Assembly (NCBI GenBank): GCA_002441125.1
Contig: DJVI01000015.1
Span: forward strand, 84,037-148,036
Reading direction: 5' to 3'
DNA from: Caldifarciminota bacterium UBA6260
GTDB taxonomy: Bacteria > Hydrothermota > 32-111
DNA length: 64,000 nt
Numbering within the stretch: position 1 is the stretch's first letter; each line of letters opens with the position of its first letter. The notes under the pieces are model-generated. The model searched no databases and was not told the origin of the DNA. It was given only the letters and a program-made list of their open reading frames with translations. Below, piece by piece: positions 7,621 to 16,532 of this stretch. A program made the position numbers and the translations under genes.

Positions 7621-9067
7621 TATTTTCCCTGTACCAGTTTACAAAAAGATTTTTCAAAGCGTAAATATCATCAGGTCTTGAAACTGGAGTTGATGAAGGT
7701 GCACTTTTAACTTTTTCAGGATCATTTTTGGCTTCCTCATCTATCTTTTTCATAGCTTCTATGAAAGAGTCTAAAGTTTCCTTTGATTCGGTTTCGGTAG
7801 GTTCTATCATTATCGCTTCGGAAACTATAAGTGGGAAATATACTGTTGGAGCGTGGAAACCGTAATCCAAAAGTCTTTTTGCTATATCGAGAGTTGTAAT
7901 GTTGTAATCCTTTTTATGTTTTCTTCCACTGAAAACAACCTCATGCATAGTTTCATTTTTGTAAGGCAGATCGTATATATTCTGAAGTTTCCTTTTAATG
8001 TAATTAGCGTTAACTATTGCCATCTTTGAAGCCTCACTCAAACCATCCCTTCCCATAACTTTTAAATAAGCCCAAGCTCTTATCATTATGTTTACATTAC
8101 CATAGAATGAATGTAAAGATCCGATAGATTTTTCAGGATAATCTAATGAATATTTCCCATTTTCAAATTTTACTATGTAAGGTGGAAGAAAATCTTTTAA
8201 TTTTTCCACAACTGCAACTCCACCTGCACCGGGTCCACCACCTCCATGTGGAGTTGAAAAAGTTTTATGAAGGTTGATATGTAAAATATCGAATCCTATT
8301 TTTCCAGGCTTTACTATTCCCATAAGTGCGTTCATGTTAGCTCCATCCATATATATAAGTCCACCTTTACCATGAACAATCTGAGAGATCTTCTCTATCC
8401 TGCTTTCAAAAATTCCAAGTGTGTTTGGATTGGTTATCATTATTCCTGCTGTATCCTCATCCATATTCTTTTCAAGATCGTCAAGATCTATTTCGCCATT
8501 TTGATCAGATTTTATCTGAACAGCTTTAAAACCTGAAAGTGTTGCTGAAGCTGGATTTGTTCCATGTGCTGAATCTGGAATAAGTATCTTTGTCCTCTTT
8601 TCGTTTTTACTCTTAAAATAATCACTTATAATCATCATTCCAGCAAACTCACCATGCGCACCGGCAACTGGTTGCAAAGAGATTTTAGAAAATCCTGTAA
8701 CTTTCAAAAGCATATCCTGTAATTCATACATTATCTGAAGTATCCCTTGAACATCATCCTCATCCTGATATGGATGTAATTTTGTAAATTTCGGATTTGA
8801 AGAGATATCTTCGTTTATAACTGGATTGTATTTCATCGTACATGATCCCAAAGGATAAAATCCCTTTTGAAGATGATGGTTTTTGTTTGAAAGTAAAACA
8901 AAATGTCTCAAAAGATCTATCTCTGAGACAACAGGCAATGATGTTTCTTCTTTTCTGAGATTATCACTTTTTATACAATCTGAGAGTTTTATTGGAAATT
9001 GGTTTTCAGGTAATGAAACAATATTTGTATCTTCATCTGATAATTTAAAAATCAATCTATCATACAT
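7613..9067 (-). CDS. gcvPB: Glycine dehydrogenase (decarboxylating) subunit 2, P-protein C-terminal half
   Basis: A 484-residue PLP enzyme subunit of the glycine cleavage system. GcvPA and GcvPB together decarboxylate glycine and pass the aminomethyl group to lipoylated GcvH. Diagnostic motifs: GFYPLGSCTMKYNP near residue 92, PVAGAHGEFAG, DSAHGTNPAS, and the PLP-lysine motif HKTFSTPHGGGGPGAG. The length is standard for the split two-subunit form. ATG follows AAGGAG at normal spacing. It is the first gene of the operon that continues into the GlmL-like system. GcvPA, GcvH and GcvT are not in the window, so the rest of the pathway must be elsewhere. The link between glycine cleavage and the downstream genes is unexplained. 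Confidence 0.95.
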   Translation of the reverse strand: MYDRLIFKLSDEDTNIVSLPENQFPIKLSDCIKSDNLRKEETSLPVVSEIDLLRHFVLLSNKNHHLQKGFYPLGSCTMKYNPVINEDISSNPKFTKLHPYQDEDDVQGILQIMYELQDMLLKVTGFSKISLQPVAGAHGEFAGMMIISDYFKSKNEKRTKILIPDSAHGTNPASATLSGFKAVQIKSDQNGEIDLDDLEKNMDEDTAGIMITNPNTLGIFESRIEKISQIVHGKGGLIYMDGANMNALMGIVKPGKIGFDILHINLHKTFSTPHGGGGPGAGGVAVVEKLKDFLPPYIVKFENGKYSLDYPEKSIGSLHSFYGNVNIMIRAWAYLKVMGRDGLSEASKMAIVNANYIKRKLQNIYDLPYKNETMHEVVFSGRKHKKDYNITTLDIAKRLLDYGFHAPTVYFPLIVSEAIMIEPTETESKETLDSFIEAMKKIDEEAKNDPEKVKSAPSSTPVSRPDDIYALKNLFVNWYRENNG

Positions 9068-9095
9068 AACTACTCCTTAAAATTTTTAAAGAATT

Positions 9096-9124
9096 ATTTT
9101 ATATTAACAAGATAATAATGTCAA
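9096..9124 (-). promoter_or_regulatory. Predicted sigma70-type promoter for the gcvPB operon
   Basis: On the minus strand TTGACA (9119-9124) and TAAAAT (9096-9101) are separated by exactly 17 bp, about 30 bp upstream of the gcvPB ATG and just before its AAGGAG site. The -35 box sits inside the left copy of a 14-bp direct repeat. Confidence 0.7.
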
Positions 9125-9153
9125 CAATTTAATTTCTAAAATGTCAACAATTT
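9117..9153. repeat. Tandem 14-bp direct repeat in the divergent promoter region
   Basis: AATGTCAACAATTT occurs at 9117-9130 and again at 9140-9153, 23 bp apart, in the 145-bp space between gcvPB and the divergent secreted-protein gene. One copy supplies the -35 box of the gcvPB promoter. The other has no matching -10 box and lies just upstream of the rightward promoter. It could be a regulator-binding site or a duplicated promoter fragment. Confidence 0.5.
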
Positions 9154-9156
9154 TTA

Positions 9157-9184
9157 TTGAAAAATTTTTTAAAATTATTATAAT
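9157..9184 (+). promoter_or_regulatory. Predicted promoter for the small secreted protein
   Basis: TTGAAA (9157-9162) and TATAAT (9179-9184) with a 16-bp spacer, 28 bp upstream of the ATG at 9213 and followed by a GGAGGG ribosome-binding site. Confidence 0.6.
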
Positions 9185-9212
9185 TTTTTCAGGGAAATTT
9201 TGGAGGGAAAAT

Positions 9213-9983
9213 ATGAAAAGATTCTTTCTTTTATTCTTTCTTTTAATTACAGTTTTAACTTTATTTTCTTACGATTACTACCTTCAGAAAGATGATGGGA
9301 CTTTTGATTTGTATTGGTACGGTAATGTAAGAAGGGCTGTCAAATATTACCTCTCCGATACATGCACCTTGAAGGTTGTATATTGGGGAAGATACACAAA
9401 AAGAAGTGAAACTGATACTATATTGATTTTCAACGATAATTCTGGTATTCCCGGTTCAACAATTTACTCTGATACACATCTTGTAAACACAAATAGTTTC
9501 CCACTACTTGTTTCTGATACTGTTGTTACACAGGTATTGCTATGTAACACATTCTATGTTGGACTATTTTCAAGATGTCAGGATCAACCTTCCAACGCTT
9601 TGGCATACTTCCTTTCAGATTCAACACCATCTTTTAACTCTTTCTGGGATAGCATCGGAACTTGGGTAGTTCAAAGAAGAGGTGATTATATAATTCAAGC
9701 TAAAGTTTCTGGACCAGAAGGAATAAGTTTAAGATTATATGAAGAGAATCTTTTGGATGAAAAGAAAAAAGATAACAGGTTTAACATTTCTTTTGAAAAC
9801 AATTCAATAATGTTAAACAACATACTCTATTTTAAAATGATCGATAAAAGTGGAAGAAAAATCATAGAAGGAAGTTCGAAAAATGTTCTTATTGATTTAG
9901 ACAATTTAAAAAGTGGTATTTACTTTTTAATAGTTAAAGATATTAATAACAAAACATACACTAAAAAATTCACAAAGTTTTAA
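9213..9983 (+). CDS. Secreted protein with type IX-like C-terminal sorting domain
   Basis: A 256-residue exported protein. ATG at 9213 follows TGGAGGG and begins a clean signal peptide (FFLLFFLLITVLTLFS); a longer reading from 9141 has no such support. The mature N-terminal domain of about 150 residues is beta-rich (YYLSDTCTLKVVYWGRY, then DTILIFNDNSGIPG) and I do not recognise it. The last 70 residues match the Por/type IX secretion sorting-domain pattern: a beta-strand repeat with LYFKMIDKSGRKI and LKSGIYFLIVKD, ending in KKFTKF. It stands alone, divergent from gcvPB and convergent with the S8 protease. Cell-surface or extracellular location is inferred; the ligand or substrate is unknown. 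Confidence 0.8.
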   Translation: MKRFFLLFFLLITVLTLFSYDYYLQKDDGTFDLYWYGNVRRAVKYYLSDTCTLKVVYWGRYTKRSETDTILIFNDNSGIPGSTIYSDTHLVNTNSFPLLVSDTVVTQVLLCNTFYVGLFSRCQDQPSNALAYFLSDSTPSFNSFWDSIGTWVVQRRGDYIIQAKVSGPEGISLRLYEENLLDEKKKDNRFNISFENNSIMLNNILYFKMIDKSGRKIIEGSSKNVLIDLDNLKSGIYFLIVKDINNKTYTKKFTKF

Positions 9984-10017
9984 AAAAATATTTCACAGTT
10001 TAAAATAAAATCAATGG

Positions 10018-10044
10018 AAAACGCCCCTAATTAAGGGGCGTTTT
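10018..10044. terminator. Bidirectional rho-independent terminator
   Basis: A perfect 10-bp inverted repeat, AAAACGCCCC (10018-10027) and GGGGCGTTTT (10035-10044), with a 7-base loop between two convergent genes. The A and T runs at its edges allow it to act on both strands. Confidence 0.85.
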
Positions 10045-10069
10045 CGGGAGGGGGTTGAGGAAGATAGAA

Positions 10070-11986
10070 TTAGGGGATTATCGTAATCTTTTTTGTACTT
10101 TTTTCAAAACCTGTTTGTAGAATAACTATATAAACACCCGGAGAAACTTTGTTACCACTTGAACCTATATAACCGCTAACTGAACTACCAAAAGTATTTG
10201 GAACACCATTCCATAAAAAACCTTCCTGATAAACACCCGGAAGGATATTTTCTTTGCTATCATAATAAACAAGTTTCCCATCAAGAGTGTATATGTATAA
10301 CATAAGATTTGAAATCTTTCTTTTTATCTCAAAAGGTATCCTGACATAACCTGCTTTCAAAGGGTATGGGTTTGGATATGGAGGTAGAAGTTTACTTGAA
10401 TTTATTTGGTAAACTTCATTAGTATCATCATACATGACAGCTTTATAAAAATCTGGAACTCCATACCCAACAATCTGGTTTGGATATTCTGAAAAATATG
10501 TAGTATCTGGGATCAAAGAAGCGAACGCTCTTTTAGCTGTTTTTGTCAAAGCTTCTTTTACCTTATCTGGTGTCCAGTTAGGATGTGCCTGTAAAATCAA
10601 TGCGCAACCAGCACTTACGAGAGCGGTTGAACCGCTTGTCCCAAGAATATAATTGAATGAGTTGGAACTATCCGAAACAGTGTATGGCCATTCTGCAAGA
10701 GCTACAACTTCAGGTTTATACCTTTTTATCGTTGAATCAATGTAAACATCGTATGTTGGACCGGTAACTGAATACTGTGAATAAACCATAGAATCATCAA
10801 CTCCACCAACAGTTAAAACTGAGTAAGCATCAGCAGGTGCTATTATAGATGTGTCAGCTCTGTCTATACCAACATTTTTTAAATTACCTATTGCATTTAC
10901 AACAAGTATTCCAAAAGAATCTGATGCGATATTCGCCGCTTTTGAAATATTTGTTGAATCACCGGTCATGACAGAATAAGGATACCAATCCTTATATCCA
11001 ACTGAACTTGAAATTATATCAGCACCTAAAGAATCAGCCCATTCACAAGCTCTGATCCAGTTATCCTCTTCAGAGATCAGCTCAGAATCAGCTATTTCAG
11101 TTTTCGCTATAATGTATGATGCACCAAAAGCTGGAGAGATGAGTTCACCTGAATAGTAAGAAGCCATAAGTCCAAGCATCTTTGTCCCATGACTAAGCTG
11201 GTTAACCTCATCAGGTGATCCTCCATAAATTATACCTGCAAAATCTTTATTCTCTATAAAATCATAGGATGTAACAATTTTCACATCTTTGAGTGCTTTA
11301 TGTATAGGTTTACAAGTGTAAACGAATGTTGTTTCAAAAGGTATTGAGGATGTATCAACAACCATAGATGAATCTTTCAACATCAGAACACCAGTATCGA
11401 AAAGAGCGATAACAACATCTTTTCCTGTATATCCTTTGTTGTGTAAAGTGTTTATGTTCAACATTTTTATCTGGTTGTAAGAATAATCACCGTAAAAGTA
11501 AATATCATCTCCCTTTGAACTATTTATACTTTTACTTTTTATAACATCTTTTACAAGAAAATCTTTTTTCTTCCTCATAGTTGAAACTGGAGAAACAGAT
11601 TTTACGAACGGAAGTTGTGAAATTATTTCAACATCTTTACTCTCAACATATAATGAAACAGCGTTTAACCATTTCGAGACCTTTTCAACCTTATAACCTT
11701 TACTTTCAAGAATCGAAATGTATTTTTTGTTTACTGGGAGATCAAGGTATCTATATTCTGAAAGATTTTTATTTTTCCTTCTCTCTTTTGATCTTTCCGT
11801 AACATAGGAAGGGTTATTTTTAAAATAACTGACAATCTTCTCTTTAGAATCAAAACCTTTATCTTTGAAAAATACCCAAACTTTAATCTTTTGAGAATCT
11901 AAAGTCGGGTTAGCAAAAATGTTTAAAGATATAAAAATCGATATGAGAAGTGAAAGGATTACAAGAGAGATCTCTTTTCTTTTCAT
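10070..11986 (-). CDS. Secreted subtilisin-like (S8) serine protease with C-terminal sorting domain
   Basis: A 638-residue exported protease. ATG at 11986 follows AAGGAG and precedes a signal peptide (SLVILSLLISIFISLNIFA); an in-frame ATG at 12010 lacks this context. Order: signal peptide, prodomain-like region to about residue 130, S8 catalytic domain with ALFDTGV (Asp), QLSHGTKMLGL (His) and the GTSGSTALVSAG serine motif, then a C-terminal domain of about 90 residues. That domain has YPNPYPLKAGYVRIPFEI, YTLDGKLVYYD and VSPGVYIVILQTG, typical of type IX-style sorting/gliding domains. All three catalytic residues are present, so it should be active. It shares a terminator with the secreted gene opposite. 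The secretion machinery itself is not in this window. Confidence 0.9.
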   Translation of the reverse strand: MKRKEISLVILSLLISIFISLNIFANPTLDSQKIKVWVFFKDKGFDSKEKIVSYFKNNPSYVTERSKERRKNKNLSEYRYLDLPVNKKYISILESKGYKVEKVSKWLNAVSLYVESKDVEIISQLPFVKSVSPVSTMRKKKDFLVKDVIKSKSINSSKGDDIYFYGDYSYNQIKMLNINTLHNKGYTGKDVVIALFDTGVLMLKDSSMVVDTSSIPFETTFVYTCKPIHKALKDVKIVTSYDFIENKDFAGIIYGGSPDEVNQLSHGTKMLGLMASYYSGELISPAFGASYIIAKTEIADSELISEEDNWIRACEWADSLGADIISSSVGYKDWYPYSVMTGDSTNISKAANIASDSFGILVVNAIGNLKNVGIDRADTSIIAPADAYSVLTVGGVDDSMVYSQYSVTGPTYDVYIDSTIKRYKPEVVALAEWPYTVSDSSNSFNYILGTSGSTALVSAGCALILQAHPNWTPDKVKEALTKTAKRAFASLIPDTTYFSEYPNQIVGYGVPDFYKAVMYDDTNEVYQINSSKLLPPYPNPYPLKAGYVRIPFEIKRKISNLMLYIYTLDGKLVYYDSKENILPGVYQEGFLWNGVPNTFGSSVSGYIGSSGNKVSPGVYIVILQTGFEKSTKKITIIP

Positions 11987-12043
11987 ATTTTTTTCTCCTT
12001 TAAAAATCATAACAGAAGAAAAGAAAATTTCAAGAATATTTTT

Positions 12044-13315
12044 TCAACCTTTAAAAATTCTTAAAATATCGTTGAATGTTACAAGAATTATTAAAGTGAA
12101 AAGAACGAATATTCCAACATACTGGTAAACCTGCATGAATTTTTTATTCGCTTTTACCTTGGTAACAAGTTCAAAAAGATATATTAATATGTAAGACCCA
12201 TCAAGTGGTGGAAATGGAATAAGGTTGAATATGAACAGGTTTATGGAAAAGAATGCAAGGAAGGATAAAAATGTTTCAAATCCGATTTTTAAAGTTTGAT
12301 CTGTCATAGTATATATAGAAACTGGGCCACCAAGATTTTTGAGAGCCATCTTACCTGTAAACATCTGCTTTAAGAATTTCAATATTGATACAGAAATAAA
12401 TTTTACCCTTTCGTAAGATAATTTTAATGAGTTTAGAAATCCAACCTTTTTACTTTCATATGAAAATCCTATTCCTATAAAACCATACTCTTTATATTCC
12501 CCATCCAAACTATCCTTTATTATTTCAGGTTTTACTTTTAGAAGAAGTGTGTCATTTCCCCTTATAAGTTTGAAATCCATCTCCTCTTTATAATAATTTT
12601 TCATCACATCTGATATATCCTGCCATGCTGATATGTTGAAAGTATCTATCTTTATAATTCTATCACCCTTCAAAATTCCATACTTTTCAGCAGAGGAATT
12701 CTTGTTGACTATTCCAACAACTGAAGAAAATTTTGGTGTAATGAAAAGTGAATCAGGTTTATCTATTTTAAATTTTACATCTACCTCTTCTTCTCCCCTT
12801 AAAACCTTAAAAATATTTTCCCTGTCTGGAACTATGTTTAGAAATATATCGTTGAAACTTTTAACTTTACTTCCGTTAACCTCAGTTATTAGATCATTCT
12901 TCTGAAAATATTCTTTGTAAGGACCAGATATATCATAGAGTGGAGCATTTTCAATATTGGTGATACCATAAAAAGATATTGTTATAAAAATTATAATGAA
13001 AGCAAAAATGAAATTGAAGAATGGACCAGAGAAAATTACAAGTATCCTTTTTATAGGGCTTTTTTTCATAAAATCATCATCATCCCTCTCTTTGCTTTCA
13101 AAATCTTCCATACCTTTTAACCTTACATATCCACCGAAAGGGAGAACTGAGAAAACATAATCTGTCTCATCTTTTTTGAACCCAAACAATTTTTTGCCAA
13201 GTCCTACTGAGAATGTTAAAACACCTATTTTAAAAATTTTTGCTACTATGAAATGTCCAAACTCATGCACTATTACCATTATTCCAAGTGTCAAAATCAT
13301 TATTAAAAAACTCAT
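12044..13315 (-). CDS. rseP: RseP/YaeL-type site-2 intramembrane metalloprotease (M50)
   Basis: A 423-residue membrane zinc protease that cuts transmembrane segments, classically anti-sigma factors in envelope stress signalling. The first helix carries the zinc motif HEFGH. A PDZ domain lies around residues 190-280 (AEKYGILKGDRIIKIDT). The second active-site motif NLIPFPPLDGS is in the C-terminal membrane part. Membrane helices flank these motifs at both ends. The length is close to the usual 420-450. It is the last gene of the rplM-to-rseP operon, overlapping dxr by 4 bp, the same order (frr, uppS, cdsA, dxr, rseP) seen in many bacteria. No anti-sigma factor gene is visible nearby. Confidence 0.93.
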   Translation of the reverse strand: MSFLIMILTLGIMVIVHEFGHFIVAKIFKIGVLTFSVGLGKKLFGFKKDETDYVFSVLPFGGYVRLKGMEDFESKERDDDDFMKKSPIKRILVIFSGPFFNFIFAFIIIFITISFYGITNIENAPLYDISGPYKEYFQKNDLITEVNGSKVKSFNDIFLNIVPDRENIFKVLRGEEEVDVKFKIDKPDSLFITPKFSSVVGIVNKNSSAEKYGILKGDRIIKIDTFNISAWQDISDVMKNYYKEEMDFKLIRGNDTLLLKVKPEIIKDSLDGEYKEYGFIGIGFSYESKKVGFLNSLKLSYERVKFISVSILKFLKQMFTGKMALKNLGGPVSIYTMTDQTLKIGFETFLSFLAFFSINLFIFNLIPFPPLDGSYILIYLFELVTKVKANKKFMQVYQYVGIFVLFTLIILVTFNDILRIFKG

Positions 13316-14442
13316 AATTTTTCTCCAAAAATTTCTGTTAACCTTTTTGCTTCTTTTTCACTTTCCTGAATATTCTCTATAGTTACTTTTTTCACGAATT
13401 TTATTTTTTTCATAACTCTTTCGATAAGTCCAACTATCTGGTTAAACTTTATCTCACCTCTAACAAAGAGTTCAACAGCCTTCTCGTTAGAAGCGTTAAA
13501 AACAGCTGGCATGTTACCGCCCATTTTTATTGCCATATAAGCGAGTTTTAAAGATTTATATTTCTCTACAGGTGCTGGATGAAAAGATAAGTTTAAATTT
13601 ACATTCTCATCAAACATCTTTATTGATGGAGTTTCTCCTCTATCAGGATGCAAAAGAGCATACTCTATCGGTAGAATCATATCAGGGTAAGCCATATGGG
13701 AGATATAGGTTCCATCTTTCAGAAGAACAATAGCATGAACCAAAGAGTTTGGATGTATCATAACTCCAACCATATCAGGTTCAAGGGAGAACAACCTGCA
13801 TGCTTCTATTATCTCTAATCCTTTGTTAACCATAGTTGAAGAATCAACTGTGACTTTTACTCCCATATTCCAGACAGGGTGTTTTAAAACCTCATCGAGA
13901 GTGAGGTCATCCTTTTTGGTTTTGAAAGGGACACCACCTGATGCTGTTATAAAACATTTTTTCACTTTTTTTCTGTCTATAAAAGATAAGAGTTGCCATA
14001 GAGCTGAATGCTCGGAATCAACTGGTTTTATAACTGCCCTTTTGTTTTTTTTCAATTCTTTTTTTATTATCTCACCATAGGAAACTATAGTTTCTTTGTT
14101 TGCGAGTGCTATAGTTTTCCCTCTTTTTATTCCATAATATGTTGGATAAAAACCGATAGATCCTACAAGTGCATTTACAATTATGTCGTAATCAAGTTTA
14201 TTTACAAAATAAGAATTAACATCACAATCTATATTTTTTTTATTTTTCCCTTCAATGACAAAAGACTCATTGTAAAGTCCAACATTTTTTACAGAGAAAT
14301 CTTTCGCTATTTTTAAAAGTTGTTCTTTGTTTCTATTGGCAGTAATTCCAACTATTTTGAATCGTTCAGGGTATTTTTTTACTACATTCAACGTGCTCTT
14401 TCCTATAGAGCCAGTTGCTCCAAGAATAATTATCCTTTTCAC
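13312..14442 (-). CDS. dxr: 1-deoxy-D-xylulose 5-phosphate reductoisomerase
   Basis: A 376-residue enzyme converting DXP to 2-C-methylerythritol 4-phosphate with NADPH, the committed step of the MEP isoprenoid pathway. Visible: N-terminal nucleotide motif GATGSIGKST, ALANKETIVSYG, the substrate and metal region with PVDSEHSALWQ and SGGVPF, and the HPVWNMG and TVDSSTMVNKGLE blocks that are diagnostic. Full-length for the family. It overlaps cdsA by 4 bp and rseP by 4 bp. With uppS in the same operon it links isoprenoid precursor supply to undecaprenyl carrier synthesis. Confidence 0.97.
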   Translation of the reverse strand: MKRIIILGATGSIGKSTLNVVKKYPERFKIVGITANRNKEQLLKIAKDFSVKNVGLYNESFVIEGKNKKNIDCDVNSYFVNKLDYDIIVNALVGSIGFYPTYYGIKRGKTIALANKETIVSYGEIIKKELKKNKRAVIKPVDSEHSALWQLLSFIDRKKVKKCFITASGGVPFKTKKDDLTLDEVLKHPVWNMGVKVTVDSSTMVNKGLEIIEACRLFSLEPDMVGVMIHPNSLVHAIVLLKDGTYISHMAYPDMILPIEYALLHPDRGETPSIKMFDENVNLNLSFHPAPVEKYKSLKLAYMAIKMGGNMPAVFNASNEKAVELFVRGEIKFNQIVGLIERVMKKIKFVKKVTIENIQESEKEAKRLTEIFGEKL

Positions 14443-15278
14443 ACAATCCTGCTTTTTATAACAAGAATAAAGTAATAGTAAAAAAGAGGCAAAGCAAAAA
14501 GTATAGAATCAAACCTATCAAGAACTCCACCGTGACCTGGAAGAAAGGATGATACATCTTTAAGTTGAGCGTCCCTTTTCATAGCTGATTCAACAAGATC
14601 TCCTGCAAGCCCTGCGAAAGTCGATATCAGAGAAAGGATAAAAATATCCAAGATGTTCAACTCTCTGAAAAAAAATAATGAGAATAAAAAACCTGATACA
14701 AAGGAAAAAATAAAACCACCAACAAGTCCTTCATAAGATTTTGATGGACTGATCTTTGGAATTATTTTATGTTTTCCAAATCTGCTGCCTATAAAAAATG
14801 CTCCAGTATCAGCCATCCAAATCATAAGGAAGGCCAGATATATTAGTTTTGGAGAATTCAAAAGGTTATAGCTCGTTTTTCCAATCAGGATCATGTGTCC
14901 ACCAAGCCAACCTGTATAGAGAACTCCAAAAGTTGTTACAGACATATAAACTATTGATTTTGTTGGATCGTTCCTTCTCAATTCAACTACCGATATGAAT
15001 AACAAAAGTAATGTTATCAAAAAATATGTGAAAAGAGCGGATGAATAGTTCATTATTAAACCAAGGACAATTGAAGCAAAAATTCCAGTTCTTAGGTAAG
15101 GGTTTAGCCCTTTTTCTCTTAAAAGATAGAAAAATTCATAAGACATTATTCCTATTATTCCAAGCATTAGAAAAAGGTACGGGAATGAACCATAATTAAA
15201 GATAACAAGAAAAAAAGGTACAAAAAGAAATGAGGTTAACAACCTGTATGAAAGATTATCCTGTTTAGATTTTTCCAA
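14439..15278 (-). CDS. cdsA: Phosphatidate cytidylyltransferase (CDP-diglyceride synthase)
   Basis: A 279-residue polytopic enzyme making CDP-diacylglycerol from phosphatidate and CTP for phospholipid synthesis. About seven to eight membrane helices are visible. The C-terminal family signature is intact: SAMKRDAQLKDVSSFLPGHG followed by GVLDRFDS, with the metal-binding and catalytic acidic residues. It also has the upstream KISPSKSYEGLVGG block. It overlaps uppS by 14 bp and dxr by 4 bp in the usual frr-uppS-cdsA-dxr-rseP order. Confidence 0.95.
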   Translation of the reverse strand: MEKSKQDNLSYRLLTSFLFVPFFLVIFNYGSFPYLFLMLGIIGIMSYEFFYLLREKGLNPYLRTGIFASIVLGLIMNYSSALFTYFLITLLLLFISVVELRRNDPTKSIVYMSVTTFGVLYTGWLGGHMILIGKTSYNLLNSPKLIYLAFLMIWMADTGAFFIGSRFGKHKIIPKISPSKSYEGLVGGFIFSFVSGFLFSLFFFRELNILDIFILSLISTFAGLAGDLVESAMKRDAQLKDVSSFLPGHGGVLDRFDSILFALPLFYYYFILVIKSRIV

Positions 15279-15984
15279 ACCTTCTCTCCCTTTTAGAGTA
15301 ATCCTCTAAAGCTTTATCAAACTCCTTTTCATCAAAATCTGGCCATAGGACTTCGGTGAAATAAAATTCAGAATATGCGGTCTGCCATAGCAGGAAATTT
15401 GAGATTCTGAATTCGCCACTTGTCCTTATAACAAGATCAGGATCCGGAACATCCGGGAGATATAGATATTTTGAAAACTCTTCATTATCAAGTTTTTCAA
15501 GTTGGTTCAACTTTAATCTTCTACATACCTCTCTACATGCATCAACTATCTCCTGCCTTCCTCCATAATCGAATGCGAGTATTAATGTCAAACCAGTATT
15601 GTTTTTTGTTACTTCCTTTGCGTTAACCATTCTATCGAGAAGTTCTTTTGACAACCTGTTTTTTCTACCTATGAAAAGTATTTTAACATTATTTTTATAG
15701 AGTTCTGGTATCTCCTGTTCAAGAAGTTTAGAAAAGAGTTTCATCAAACCATCAACTTCATTTTTGGGTCTATTCCAATTTTCAGTAGAAAATGTATAGA
15801 GGGTTAAATATTTTACACCTATTTTTGCTGAATACTTGATAATCCTTCTTACAGATTCAACTCCCTTTCTATGGCCATACAATCTATCCTTTCCTCTGAG
15901 TTTAGCCCATCTTCCATTGCCATCCATTATTATGGCAACATGTTTGGGAATAGATTTTTCTTTTTCAACTTCCAAGGATTTCAT
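15265..15984 (-). CDS. uppS: Undecaprenyl diphosphate synthase (cis-prenyltransferase)
   Basis: A 239-residue soluble cis-prenyltransferase that builds the C55 carrier for peptidoglycan and surface polysaccharides. Motifs: HVAIIMDGNGRWAK near residue 15 with the catalytic Asp, GHRKGVESVRR, TLYTFSTENWNRP, and the C-terminal PDLVIRTSGEFRISNFLLWQ block with the RxSxxxR-type diphosphate-binding residues. Length normal. It overlaps frr by 20 bp at its start and cdsA by 14 bp at its end, so it is translationally coupled in the operon. Confidence 0.96.
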   Translation of the reverse strand: MKSLEVEKEKSIPKHVAIIMDGNGRWAKLRGKDRLYGHRKGVESVRRIIKYSAKIGVKYLTLYTFSTENWNRPKNEVDGLMKLFSKLLEQEIPELYKNNVKILFIGRKNRLSKELLDRMVNAKEVTKNNTGLTLILAFDYGGRQEIVDACREVCRRLKLNQLEKLDNEEFSKYLYLPDVPDPDLVIRTSGEFRISNFLLWQTAYSEFYFTEVLWPDFDEKEFDKALEDYSKRERRFGKI

Positions 15985-16522
15985 TTTCCTTCTTTGTCAC
16001 TAAATTATCTATTTCACCAATATATTTTTCCGTTGTCTTCTGTATCTCTTTTTCAAGCCTTTCCTCATCATCCTCCGAAATTGTTCCATCCTTTTTCATA
16101 CTTTTCAGTTTTTCAATGTTATCCCTTCTTATCTGTCTTATAACTATCCTTGATTCCTCACCAAGTTTTTTTATTGTTTTAACTATCTCTTTTCTTCTCT
16201 CCTCAGTAAGAGGTGGGACAGAAATTCTTATAACATTACCATCATTGGTTGGTGTTAGACCGATATTCGCTTTCATTATCTCTTTTTCAATCGCTGGAAG
16301 AATAGTTTTGTCCCATGGTTGAACAACTATCATCTTAGGGTCAGGAGTTGAAATTGTTGATACTTGGTTTAAAGGTGATTTTACACCATAATATTCAACA
16401 TTTATTCCATCGAGTAGTGCAGGTGTTGCCTTTCCGGTTCTTATTTTTGAAAGTTCACTTTTAAAATTATCTACACTTTTTTTCATCGAAACTTCTAAAT
16501 CATGTAAAAGTTTTTCTGGCAT
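15965..16522 (-). CDS. frr: Ribosome recycling factor
   Basis: A 185-residue factor that, with EF-G, splits post-termination ribosomes. ATG at 16522 was chosen because it follows AAAGGGGG and gives the standard family length; an in-frame codon seven residues upstream is unsupported. Motifs: SELSKIRTGKATPALLDGI, VEYYGVKSPLNQVS, and the C-terminal VKTIKKLGEESRIVIRQIRR helical region. It follows pyrH by 10 bp and overlaps uppS by 20 bp. Confidence 0.97.
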   Translation of the reverse strand: MPEKLLHDLEVSMKKSVDNFKSELSKIRTGKATPALLDGINVEYYGVKSPLNQVSTISTPDPKMIVVQPWDKTILPAIEKEIMKANIGLTPTNDGNVIRISVPPLTEERRKEIVKTIKKLGEESRIVIRQIRRDNIEKLKSMKKDGTISEDDEERLEKEIQKTTEKYIGEIDNLVTKKENEILGS

Positions 16523-16532
16523 AATTCCCCCT

